Source: CAZRZN01 sp964604565
GTDB lineage: Bacteria; Pseudomonadota; Alphaproteobacteria; Rhodobacterales; Rhodobacteraceae
Length of the DNA: 15,887 nucleotides
Reading direction: 5' to 3'
NCBI GenBank assembly: GCA_964604565.1
Contig: CAZRZN010000079.1
Coordinates: 1-15,887, forward strand
Position numbers and translations under genes: made by a program. This document shows positions 1 through 6,312 of the stretch, piece after piece (the stretch's first letter is position 1; each line of letters begins with the position of its first letter). The notes beneath the pieces are model-generated. The model did no database searches. It saw only the letters and a program-made list of their open reading frames with translations, and had not been told where the DNA came from.

Positions 1-395
1 CACGTCATCGCGCGGTCGGCGGCCTGCCACTGATCCTCGTCGATGGTGCGCGGCAGGAACCGCTGGATGTTGGTGCCCTGCGGTGTCACGCCGCCACCGA
101 TCATCTCGGAGATGGAGCCGGTGACAACCACCGCGGGCATCGCCGGGTCCAGCGTCTCCCAGGCGCGCTTCATCGAATCTTCGGTGCCCGCCCCCATTTC
201 CTCTTCGCCAAGGCCGGTCACGACGATGGGCAGTTCATGCGGCGGCAAGGCATCGGTATAATGCAGCACGGAGGTCACCGGCAGGTTTTCGCAGCCCACC
301 GGACCGTCGATCACCACTTGCAGGCCCTTCACGGCGGTAAAGGCATAAACGGCGCCCCAGTATCCGCCCGCGCGGTCATGGTCCTGGATCAGCAT
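1..395 (-). CDS. bchZ: Chlorophyllide a oxidoreductase subunit BchZ (N-terminal part only)
   Basis: BchZ is one of the two catalytic-core subunits of COR, the nitrogenase-like enzyme that reduces the C7-C8 bond of chlorin ring B in bacteriochlorophyll synthesis. About 131 codons are visible before the left edge cuts the gene. The protein begins MLIQDHDRAGGYWGAVYAF and continues with DGPVGCENLPVTSVLHY and VVTGLGEEEMGAG, all typical of BchZ. Cys35, in GPVGC, is the residue I know from the family as the BchZ ligand of the [4Fe-4S] cluster at the BchY/BchZ interface; the other ligands come from BchY. The start at 395 is supported by a GGAGG about 7 bases upstream. It is the last gene of the bchCXYZ run seen here, and a 33-codon ORF overlaps its start. 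puf genes usually follow it, but they would lie outside the window. Confidence 0.97.
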   Translation of the reverse strand, partial: MLIQDHDRAGGYWGAVYAFTAVKGLQVVIDGPVGCENLPVTSVLHYTDALPPHELPIVVTGLGEEEMGAGTEDSMKRAWETLDPAMPAVVVTGSISEMIGGGVTPQGTNIQRFLPRTIDEDQWQAADRAMT

Positions 396-490
396 GGCGC
401 ACCTCCGGCGGTGCCGCATGTCATGCGCATGGGCTGTGCATACCCTGTGCATGGATTGTGCATGGTCGTTTTCGGGCGGATCGCGGTCAT
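389..490 (-). CDS. Possible 33-aa coupling ORF bridging bchY and bchZ
   Basis: This small ORF has an ATG overlapping the bchY stop as ATGA (490-487), and its TGA at 391-389 lies just inside bchZ, giving ATGCTGA with the bchZ start. A GGAG sits about 8 bases before the ATG, inside the bchY 3' end. The peptide starts MTAIRPKTTMHNP and ends with three cysteines in its last 20 residues. Most of it is encoded by an 11-bp tandem repeat (409-463), so its residues look like a by-product of the repeat and match no family I know. If it is translated, its likeliest role is to carry ribosomes from bchY to bchZ. It may equally be chance, because a 34-codon open frame is easy to get in GC-rich DNA. Confidence 0.3.
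   Translation of the reverse strand: MTAIRPKTTMHNPCTGYAQPMRMTCGTAGGAPC
409..463 (-). repeat. 11-bp tandem repeat in the bchY-bchZ spacer (about 4.5 units)
   Basis: On the minus strand, ATG recurs exactly every 11 bases, at 463, 452, 441, 430 and 419. The first three units share ATGCACA followed by four variable bases. The fourth is ATGCGCA plus four, and the fifth keeps only ATGC. The block fills most of the spacer between the bchY stop (487) and the bchZ Shine-Dalgarno sequence (about 404). Eleven bases is close to one helical turn, so any protein or RNA element recognising the core would see it on one face of the helix. It could instead be a simple slippage expansion. Confidence 0.8.
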
Positions 491-2049
491 ATCATCTGCT
501 CCGCCTTGGCGGCGCGGGCCTGCTTGTCCAGCTTCTTCTGATAGCGGGCGCGGAATTCCGGATGCAGGTTCGGATCCTTTTCCCAGACGCCCGAGGTATC
601 GCCTTCGCCAACACCCTCGAAGAAAGCCTTCATGCTTTCCATCCGCGCCTTGTTGCCGATGGCGGCATTGATGACCTGCGCCAGACTTCCGGCGCCGGCC
701 GGTCCCATCAGGGGCCGGGCAGAGATCAGATTGGTGAAATACAGGGCAGGAACACCCATCGCCTTGGCCTTTTGCACGACGGGGGTCGTTCCGACGGCAA
801 GGTCGGGCTTGATCGCCTCCATCGCCGCGCAATCATCCTCAAGCGAGGCGCGGAACACGACCTTGACGCCCTGCGCCTCCAGCCATTCCGCGTCATGTGC
901 GCTGAACCGCGTCTTGGGGCAGGCGGTGCCGACATAGGGCACCTGTGCGCCGCTTTCGATCAGCAACCGCGCCACCAAAAGCTCCGACCCCTCATAGCCC
1001 GACAGGGTGATGGTCCCGTCGATCCGCGCCCCGGCAAGGGCGCCCTTGATCGCGGGCAGAAAGGCGTTCTGCGCAGCAGCGATCTGGTCCGCGGGCACAC
1101 CGAATGTCTCACCGATCCGCGCCAGCCAATCCGCCGTGCCATCCACACCCACCGGGGCACTGCCCAGAACAGGGCGGCCAGCGGCCTCGAATTCGCGGAT
1201 CGCAGCGGTGTAAAAGGGATGGATCGCAGCCACGGCACCGCAGTCCAGCGCGGCATAAAGCTCACGCCATTCGCGGCAGGGCACGACCGGACCCGCAGCC
1301 AGACCCATGGGGGCCAGCATCGCGCCGATCATCATCGGGTCCGCCGGGAACATCTCACCCAGCAGGGTCACGGTTGGGCGATCCTCGCGGCCGCCCTCTG
1401 GCGCCGCAACGGGACCTGCGGCCACTTCCTTGCGGGCATAGTTGAGCATCGCACCGGCAAGGACGTCCTTGGCCTCGGCGTGGGTCGGAATACCAAATCC
1501 CGGAACGTCGATACCGACGATCCGGACACCGTTGATCTCATCCGGCAGCAGGCGCAGCGGCACGCCGGAGGCGGTCGGCACGCAGAGGTTGGTCACGACA
1601 ATGGCATCGAACTTTTCCGGATCGGCCATCTCATGGACGCTTTCACGGATGTCTTCGAACAGCTTTCCCGTCACCAATGTCTCGGAATTGAAGGGCACAT
1701 AGCCGACGGACCGGCGCGCACCGTAGAAATGCGACACGAAGGTCAGGCCATAGACACAGCAGGCCGAGCCGGACAGGACCGTCGCGACCCGGCGCATCCG
1801 CAGACCCACGCGCAGCGATCCGAAGGCGGGGCACATGCTTTGCGGCTTGTCGTGCGGACCTTTGGGATAATCCTTGGCAAACTGGTCCAGCAATTCTGAC
1901 TGACCCGCCATGCGGGCCGCCTTTTCCATTTCGGACCCGGAATGACACCCAAGGCCCTGCGGCGCATCCGCCTCAGGCATGGGATCGTCGTGATCCTCCG
2001 CCTTGAGAACTTCGACTTCGCCGGCGCTATCGTAAATCTGTTCGCTCAT
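487..2049 (-). CDS. bchY: Chlorophyllide a oxidoreductase subunit BchY
   Basis: BchY is the NifD/BchN-like subunit of COR. With BchZ it forms the core that holds the chlorophyllide substrate and a [4Fe-4S] cluster, which BchX reduces. The 520-residue protein has the family's cysteine set: Cys73 (SMCPAFG), Cys98 (SACCVYG) and Cys156 (NLCVPTASG). Their spacings of 25 and 58 residues equal those I recall for the cluster ligands Cys62, Cys87 and Cys145 of Roseobacter denitrificans BchY. That match suggests about 11 extra N-terminal residues here. An additional Cys35 lies in the acidic, poorly conserved N-terminal stretch. Other clear blocks are VGYVPFNSETLVTGKLFEDI and GIDVPGFGIPTHAEAKD. The ATG at 2049 overlaps the stop of the preceding 41-aa ORF (ATGA), with GGAGG about 12 bases upstream. 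Position in the operon is bchX-ORF41-bchY-bchZ. Confidence 0.97.
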   Translation of the reverse strand: MSEQIYDSAGEVEVLKAEDHDDPMPEADAPQGLGCHSGSEMEKAARMAGQSELLDQFAKDYPKGPHDKPQSMCPAFGSLRVGLRMRRVATVLSGSACCVYGLTFVSHFYGARRSVGYVPFNSETLVTGKLFEDIRESVHEMADPEKFDAIVVTNLCVPTASGVPLRLLPDEINGVRIVGIDVPGFGIPTHAEAKDVLAGAMLNYARKEVAAGPVAAPEGGREDRPTVTLLGEMFPADPMMIGAMLAPMGLAAGPVVPCREWRELYAALDCGAVAAIHPFYTAAIREFEAAGRPVLGSAPVGVDGTADWLARIGETFGVPADQIAAAQNAFLPAIKGALAGARIDGTITLSGYEGSELLVARLLIESGAQVPYVGTACPKTRFSAHDAEWLEAQGVKVVFRASLEDDCAAMEAIKPDLAVGTTPVVQKAKAMGVPALYFTNLISARPLMGPAGAGSLAQVINAAIGNKARMESMKAFFEGVGEGDTSGVWEKDPNLHPEFRARYQKKLDKQARAAKAEQMI

Positions 2050-2171
2050 GCCGCTTTCTGTCCTCCGTCGTCCGTTTTCCCGATGTCCCGCAAGAGCCGG
2101 CGCAGCTGTTGTTCGCTGGCACCTGCCAGCATGCGCTGGACCTCTTGCAGGGTTTGCTCAGGCGTCGTCAT
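2046..2171 (-). CDS. Unrecognised 41-aa ORF between bchX and bchY
   Basis: An ATG at 2171 lies inside the last codons of bchX (14-base overlap), preceded by GAGG at a spacing of about 6. The frame stays open for 41 codons and its TGA overlaps the bchY start as ATGA. It therefore fills the whole bchX-bchY gap. The peptide begins MTTPEQTLQEVQRMLAGASE. It is then rich in Gln, Leu and Arg up to residue 30, and ends in a short polar tail (GKTDDGGQKAA). It looks like a single helix or helical hairpin with Leu/Val/Met at L8, V11, L15, L23, L26, L27 and I30, and has six acidic and six basic residues. It has no signal peptide, membrane segment or cysteine. 29 of 41 codons end in G or C, compatible with coding. 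I recognise no family. It could be a small COR-associated protein, a leader for coupling bchY translation, or chance. Confidence 0.5.
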   Translation of the reverse strand: MTTPEQTLQEVQRMLAGASEQQLRRLLRDIGKTDDGGQKAA

Positions 2172-3174
2172 AGATGACCTCAAGGCTTTCCTTCGGCTTG
2201 GAATATTTTCCGCGCATGTCGGTGTCGGTCGCCGGCTCCAGCACGACGTCGCCGCCGGTCTGCGAGCTGTCGAAGAGGCCCAGCAGGCCGTCCTGATCCA
2301 GCGGCGTGGGGCGGACGGGCGGCGCGGCGGCGGCGTTCATGCCCAGTTCCGCGAACAGCGGTCCCCAGGTGCTCTCCATCGTGCCGACGATCTGGTAGTT
2401 GGCGGATTTCTTGCGCAATTCGTCATCCGCGGGGATCGCAGCCAGCACCGGAATCCCCACCGCTTCGGCAAAGGCTTGCGCTTCGCCAGATCCATCGTCC
2501 TTGTTGATGACCAGACCGGCCACCCCGACGTTGCCGCCAAGACGGCGGAAATATTCCACCGCCGAACAGACGTTGTTCGCCACATACAGTGATTGCAGAT
2601 CGTTCGAACCGACCAGGATCACCTTTTGCGCCATGTCGCGCGCGATCGGCAGGCCGAAGCCACCGCAGACCACGTCGCCAAGGAAATCGAGCAGCACATA
2701 GTCGAAGTCCCAGTCGTGAAAGCCCAGCTTTTCCAGCAGCTCGAAGCCGTGGATGATGCCGCGACCGCCACAGCCGCGACCGACCTCGGGCCCGCCCAGT
2801 TCCATGGCAAAGACACCGTTGCGCTTGAAGCAGACATCGCCGATTGCCACCTCCTCGCCCGCCAGCTTCTTGCGGGTGGAGGTTTCGATGATCGTCGGGC
2901 AGGCCTTGCCGCCAAAGAGCAGCGAGGTCGTGTCGGACTTGGGATCGCAGCCGATCAGCAGGACACGCTTGCCCTGTTCGGCCATCATGCAGGACAGGTT
3001 TGCCAGCGTGAAGGATTTGCCGATACCGCCCTTGCCGTAGATCGCGATGATCTGCGTCTTGGAGGTCGGTTCTTCGCTCTGGATGTCGGCGAGATCCTCA
3101 TGGGCCTCGTCGCGCAACCGCTGATCGAAGTCTTTCAGGTTGGGCACACCGTCCTTGTGTACTTCGTCCTTCAT
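2158..3174 (-). CDS. bchX: Chlorophyllide a oxidoreductase iron-sulfur ATPase subunit BchX
   Basis: BchX is the NifH/BchL-like homodimeric ATPase that feeds electrons to BchY/BchZ. The 338-residue protein has the P-loop GKGGIGKS at residues 47-54, LIGCDPKSD at about 73-81, and the two cysteines that bind the shared [4Fe-4S] cluster: Cys135 (GRGCGGRGI) and Cys170 (DVVCGGFGLPIARD). The N-terminal 40 residues are a polar, acidic extension typical of BchX. I chose the ATG at 3174 rather than an in-frame start at 3210. It makes a 4-base ATGA overlap with the bchC stop and has GGAGGA about 8 bases upstream, whereas the longer form would run 36 bases into bchC with no benefit. The C-terminus overlaps the start of the 41-aa ORF. 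Confidence 0.97.
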   Translation of the reverse strand: MKDEVHKDGVPNLKDFDQRLRDEAHEDLADIQSEEPTSKTQIIAIYGKGGIGKSFTLANLSCMMAEQGKRVLLIGCDPKSDTTSLLFGGKACPTIIETSTRKKLAGEEVAIGDVCFKRNGVFAMELGGPEVGRGCGGRGIIHGFELLEKLGFHDWDFDYVLLDFLGDVVCGGFGLPIARDMAQKVILVGSNDLQSLYVANNVCSAVEYFRRLGGNVGVAGLVINKDDGSGEAQAFAEAVGIPVLAAIPADDELRKKSANYQIVGTMESTWGPLFAELGMNAAAAPPVRPTPLDQDGLLGLFDSSQTGGDVVLEPATDTDMRGKYSKPKESLEVIYDDA

Positions 3175-4112
3175 GCGACATTCCTCCAGTCCAAGATCAT
3201 TTTGAGGCAAGCCGCGTCTTCAAACGCGGTTGCATAGGCCGCCGGCGCGTCGGACGCGGAGGCGGTGTGCGTGATGAGACCGCCGAGCGACAGCGCACCC
3301 GAATCGATCAGCGCACGGGTCGCGACAAGGTCATCGCGGTTCCATTCGGCGGCGATGCGGAAACGGGCCTCCTTCATGAAGGCCGGCGGAAAGGCAAAGC
3401 TCAGCGGCGCGGTGTAGAACCCGGCCAGCACGATCTCTCCGCCCTTGGCAATGCGCCCGACAAGGTCGTTAAGCAGGCTGCCATTGCCGGAGGCATCGTA
3501 GATCGCGCGATAGTCGCGGCGCGTATCGCTGTCGGGGTGGATGACCTCGTAGCCATTGGCGCCAGCCAAACGGGATTCGTCGATCTCCCAGACGGTCGGC
3601 GCGGGCGCGCCGCAGGCCACGGTCAGCCGCGCCAGAAGCCGTCCCAGGACTCCGTGGCCGACAATGAGGTCCGGCACATCGCGGTCGATCCCGGCCATCG
3701 CGTGGCGTGCCGTCGCCGCAAGCGCCAACAAGGCCCCCTCGGCGCCCAGACCGGCATCCACCCGGACAACCCGGTCCGCATCGGTGACCATCCGGCGCGC
3801 GGCGCCCCCGAAGAGACCATGCGCCCCCTCGTAGCAGTTCGCACCGGGCACAAAGATCGTCTCACCGACCGCAAACCCGGTATCGCACCCGGCCTCGACA
3901 ACCTCGCCACAGGATTCGTAGCCGGGAACCAATGGGTAGCCCATGCCGGGAAACGGCGGCATCTGGCCGGACCAGAACAGTTTTTCCGTTCCGGTGGATA
4001 TTCCTGAATGAGAGATCTCGACAACCAGATCATTCGGACCCGGCGCCGACAGTCCAAGACGGCCGAGCCCAAGATCCTTGGGGCCACGCAAGAGAACGGC
4101 TGAAGTGTCCAT
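3171..4112 (-). CDS. bchC: Bacteriochlorophyllide a dehydrogenase BchC
   Basis: BchC oxidises the C3 1-hydroxyethyl group to the acetyl group that distinguishes bacteriochlorophyll a. The 313-residue protein has the medium-chain dehydrogenase/reductase layout: an N-terminal GroES-like half with PLVPGYESCGEVVEAG (about 60-75), and a Rossmann half with GHGVLGRLLARL (152-163) for the nicotinamide cofactor. The classical GHE motif of zinc alcohol dehydrogenases reads GYE here. The usual catalytic Cys region reads SHSGISTGTE, so I see no standard catalytic zinc set. The ATG at 4112 has GGGAGAG about 10 bases upstream. It is first after the PpsR-controlled promoter and overlaps bchX by 4 bases. In Rhodobacter it also receives read-through from crtEF, and the same layout is present here. 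Confidence 0.96.
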   Translation of the reverse strand: MDTSAVLLRGPKDLGLGRLGLSAPGPNDLVVEISHSGISTGTEKLFWSGQMPPFPGMGYPLVPGYESCGEVVEAGCDTGFAVGETIFVPGANCYEGAHGLFGGAARRMVTDADRVVRVDAGLGAEGALLALAATARHAMAGIDRDVPDLIVGHGVLGRLLARLTVACGAPAPTVWEIDESRLAGANGYEVIHPDSDTRRDYRAIYDASGNGSLLNDLVGRIAKGGEIVLAGFYTAPLSFAFPPAFMKEARFRIAAEWNRDDLVATRALIDSGALSLGGLITHTASASDAPAAYATAFEDAACLKMILDWRNVA

Positions 4113-4178
4113 TGTCTGTCTCTCCCTGCGTCAGTTTTCGAATCGTCCATCTGGGGACGGGCTCACACTGCGCTTATC

Positions 4179-4196
4179 TGTCAGTCTAGCTTTACA
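4179..4196. promoter_or_regulatory. PpsR/CrtJ operator box 1 (bchC promoter)
   Basis: TGTCAGTCTAGCTTTACA is a perfect TGT-N12-ACA palindrome, the recognition site of the PpsR/CrtJ photosynthesis repressor. It covers the presumed -10 of bchC. It is separated from box 2 by exactly 8 bases, the spacing known for cooperative binding of CrtJ at the R. capsulatus bchC promoter. Confidence 0.88.
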
Positions 4197-4210
4197 CATT
4201 GAGATGTCAA
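4183..4210 (-). promoter_or_regulatory. Probable sigma70-type promoter of bchC, inside PpsR boxes
   Basis: Reading the minus strand, TTGACA (4210-4205) and TAGACT (4188-4183) are separated by 16 bases. The -35 lies in the middle PpsR box and the -10 in the box nearest bchC. This is the arrangement known for the bchC promoter of Rhodobacter capsulatus, where CrtJ competes with RNA polymerase. Transcription would start near 4176, giving a leader of about 63 bases. The TTGACA is a perfect consensus; TAGACT matches the -10 consensus at 4 of 6 bases. Confidence 0.65.
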
Positions 4211-4222
4211 TAAAGACTGACA
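4205..4222. promoter_or_regulatory. PpsR/CrtJ operator box 2 (bchC promoter)
   Basis: TGTCAATAAAGACTGACA is a perfect TGT-N12-ACA box and also fits the longer TGTCA-N8-TGACA form. Its left arm contains the complement of the presumed -35 hexamer TTGACA of bchC. Box 1 lies 8 bases away on the bchC side and box 3 lies 16 bases away on the crtF side. Confidence 0.9.
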
Positions 4223-4238
4223 ACATATCCGCAGGATC

Positions 4239-4256
4239 TGTCAGTCCGCTTTGACA
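4239..4256. promoter_or_regulatory. PpsR/CrtJ operator box 3, overlapping the crtF stop codon
   Basis: TGTCAGTCCGCTTTGACA is a third perfect TGT-N12-ACA box. It covers the last codons and stop of crtF (stop at 4243-4241), so the operator is written partly in coding sequence. Its left edge is 16 bases from box 2, and the centre-to-centre distance is 34 bases. It could act as an upstream auxiliary operator for bchC or as a block to read-through from crtF. Confidence 0.78.
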
Positions 4257-5380
4257 GCGGTCACGACCGACGTGATATAGGCACGCTGGACCGGGTGGCT
4301 GCGTAATGTGGAAAAGCCTGCGGCACGGCACATTTCGGCGATCTCCGCCTGCGATCTCGTGCGGCCGGTGCGCATCGCAAGCGTGTAAAAGGCGAAATAG
4401 ACGTCGGTTTGCGGATCCGGGCGCGTACCGCCCGACATCGGCTCCGACACGATCAGGCGCCCGCCAGGGGGCAGCGCGTCGTAAACACTGCGCAACAGAT
4501 CGGCGACGGTGTCATCGGCATGATCGTAAAGCACCCGGACAAGGGAAATCACATCTGCACCATCGGGCAACGGATCGTCGCGGAACGAACCGGGATAAAT
4601 CGTGGCGCGCTGCGTCAGCCCCGCTTCGGCAAAACGCACCTTGGCCCCCGTGACGACGGCGGGCAGGTCAAAAAGCATCAACTCCGCCTGCGGCGCGGCA
4701 CGCGCAGCAGCGGTCAGAAAGACCCCTGTGCCACCGCCCACATCCATCACACGGCGCGTGTCCTTCAGCGACACCTGCGCCAGCGTATCCTGCGCCACAA
4801 GGCGCTGCGACTGCGCCATGAGATCCGAATAGGTGGCCGTCACCTGCGGATCGACTGCGCCAGCCGCACCAAAAACATACGGCCAGAAGCCTGCAAGCTC
4901 GGTTTCCGTCTCGCCGCGCAGCAGCGCCACCGGGTCTTCCATGTCGCGGTAAAAGGCGCCGTGATGACGAATCATTGCCTCAAGCCCCGGCACGCCGGTC
5001 AACGCAGCCCCCTGGCGGGTCAAGGCAAAGCGATCCCCGCGCTTGCGCCGCAACAGGCCCATGCCCGCGCCCGCCTGCAACAGGATGCGCATCCGGTCTT
5101 CGGGCAGGTCGCAAAAACGCGCCAGCTCCGCCACCCGCTCAGGTCCGTTCAACAGGCGTTGCGGCAGATTCAGCTGCACCAGCGCCGACAGCGCCTGCGC
5201 TTTCACAAACCCTTGAACAATATCGAAAAGCGCTGCTCCATCGCGGCGCGCCACACGCCGCGCAACAGGCAGACGGCTTGCCCGCCTCTGGAACCCGGGC
5301 GACGCGATCAGGCGGTTCAGCCAGCCCGACCAGCGTTTTCGGCCCATGTTCGGACCCAGGAACGGTGCGCTGTCGACCAT
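4241..5380 (-). CDS. crtF: Carotenoid O-methyltransferase CrtF (demethylspheroidene/hydroxyneurosporene methyltransferase)
   Basis: CrtF methylates the 1-hydroxy group of acyclic carotenoids with S-adenosylmethionine, the methoxy-forming step of spheroidene synthesis. The 379-residue protein has an N-terminal helical dimerisation half with a winged-helix-like stretch (about 50-130). The catalytic half carries the SAM motif VMDVGGGTGVFLTAAARAAP (211-230), the acidic loop LFDLPAVV (236-243) and VRVLYDHADD (281-290), whose His287 sits where plant-type O-methyltransferases have their catalytic base. Length is close to the family norm of about 390. The ATG at 5380 follows the crtE stop after 3 bases, so the two are coupled, with a GGAG about 10 bases upstream. 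A PpsR-type box overlaps its stop codon. Confidence 0.95.
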   Translation of the reverse strand: MVDSAPFLGPNMGRKRWSGWLNRLIASPGFQRRASRLPVARRVARRDGAALFDIVQGFVKAQALSALVQLNLPQRLLNGPERVAELARFCDLPEDRMRILLQAGAGMGLLRRKRGDRFALTRQGAALTGVPGLEAMIRHHGAFYRDMEDPVALLRGETETELAGFWPYVFGAAGAVDPQVTATYSDLMAQSQRLVAQDTLAQVSLKDTRRVMDVGGGTGVFLTAAARAAPQAELMLFDLPAVVTGAKVRFAEAGLTQRATIYPGSFRDDPLPDGADVISLVRVLYDHADDTVADLLRSVYDALPPGGRLIVSEPMSGGTRPDPQTDVYFAFYTLAMRTGRTRSQAEIAEMCRAAGFSTLRSHPVQRAYITSVVTAVKAD

Positions 5381-5383
5381 GCC

Positions 5384-6256
5384 TCAGCTCCGGTCCACCG
5401 TGGCGGCCTTGGGCATGATGCTATGCGCCGTCATATTGACCATCTTGGCAAGGGCCGCCTCCCCCGGGCAGGAAGGAATCGATGCGATGGCCCCACTCAG
5501 GATGTTGCGCAACCGCTCTGTCGCGCCCTTGACACCAAGTTCGGCAACCGCGCTGGGACGCCCAAGGCGATCATCCTGACCCACCGGCTTGCCCAATTCA
5601 GTTTCCGAACACAGCGCGTCCCGCAGATCGTCGGCAACCTGAAAGGCCTCGCCGATGCGGTCGCCCAGTTCGAACCATGGCTCCGCATCCTGACCCGCAG
5701 AAATGGCGCCCATCTGGGTTGCCGCAATGAACAGCGCGCCGGTCTTGGACCGGTGATAAGCCGCAAGATCGATCGCCGGCTCGCTCTCCCAGCCCTGGCC
5801 AGCGCAAATCCCACCCGGCATTCCGGTCCGCTGCGCCAGTGTCACAACAAGCTGCGCAGCCCGGACCGCGTCGACCTCAGCCGCGCGACCAAGCACTTCG
5901 AAGGCCAGCACGATCAGACTGTCGCCGGTCAGCACGGCGAGCGGCTGACCATAGGCCCGATGGACCGAGGGTTTGCCGCGCCGCATCTGCGCATCGTCGA
6001 AACAGGGCAGATCATCATGCACGAGACTGGCGCAATGAATCAGTTCCAGCGCTGCGGCAGCCGCATTGGCCACCTCCGGCTTGTCGTCGCCGCAGGCCAT
6101 TGCAACGGACAACAGGATCGTCGGACGAATGCGGGCGCCGCCCGGCGTGCAGGCATATTCAAGCGCTTCTGACAGTTGTCGAGGTGCGGCCTCGTTTCCC
6201 TGCCCTAACGCGATGGCCTGTGTGACCGCCGCGTCAATCCGTTTCGTCAAATTCAT
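5384..6256 (-). CDS. crtE: Geranylgeranyl diphosphate synthase CrtE
   Basis: CrtE is a trans-prenyltransferase that makes the C20 diphosphate used for carotenoids and for the bacteriochlorophyll tail. The first Asp-rich motif is HDDLPCFDD (80-88) and the second is ADDLRD (208-213); both bind magnesium-diphosphate. PGGARIRPTILLSVAMACGD (39-58) is the usual N-terminal block. An in-frame start exists at 6349, but I chose the ATG at 6256. It gives 290 residues, matching the known length of about 289, begins MNLTKRIDAA like the R. capsulatus protein, and has GAGG upstream. The longer form would also place coding sequence over the PpsR box. It is first in the crtEF run and is transcribed away from crtD. 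Confidence 0.95.
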   Translation of the reverse strand: MNLTKRIDAAVTQAIALGQGNEAAPRQLSEALEYACTPGGARIRPTILLSVAMACGDDKPEVANAAAAALELIHCASLVHDDLPCFDDAQMRRGKPSVHRAYGQPLAVLTGDSLIVLAFEVLGRAAEVDAVRAAQLVVTLAQRTGMPGGICAGQGWESEPAIDLAAYHRSKTGALFIAATQMGAISAGQDAEPWFELGDRIGEAFQVADDLRDALCSETELGKPVGQDDRLGRPSAVAELGVKGATERLRNILSGAIASIPSCPGEAALAKMVNMTAHSIMPKAATVDRS

Positions 6257-6288
6257 GGTCAAGGCCCTCGTCCACCTGCGTCGAATAA

Positions 6289-6306
6289 TGTCACAGAACC
6301 GTGACG
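6289..6306. promoter_or_regulatory. Degenerate PpsR-like box in the crtE/crtD spacer
   Basis: TGTCACAGAACCGTGACG fits TGT-N12-ACA except for the last base, and contains the inverted arms GTCAC and GTGAC separated by 6. It is 6 bases from the perfect box at 6313-6330; PpsR pairs are more often 7-8 bases apart. It lies on the crtE side of the spacer. It could be a weak second operator or the target of another dimeric regulator. Confidence 0.5.
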
Positions 6307-6312
6307 CTAATG

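Noticed and set aside
394..1899. A 501-codon open frame on the plus strand opposite bchY
   Set aside because: It lies entirely antisense to bchY, an unmistakable gene. Its translation is rich in His, Arg and Gly with no recognisable motif, as expected from mirror frames in high-GC coding DNA.
3175..3210. A 12-residue longer bchX beginning at 3210
   Set aside because: The ATG at 3174 has a good GGAGGA and the ATGA overlap typical of coupled genes.
4409..6172. A 587-codon open frame on the plus strand opposite crtF and crtE
   Set aside because: It spans two convincing genes on the other strand and has shadow-like composition (Arg, His, Gln, Pro). No start signal or domain supports it.
6289..6306. 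A CRP or FNR site at the GTCAC/GTGAC palindrome
   Set aside because: CRP sites have TGTGA-N6-TCACA, and here the arms are in the opposite order. No TTGAT-N4-ATCAA is present. A degenerate PpsR box explains it better.
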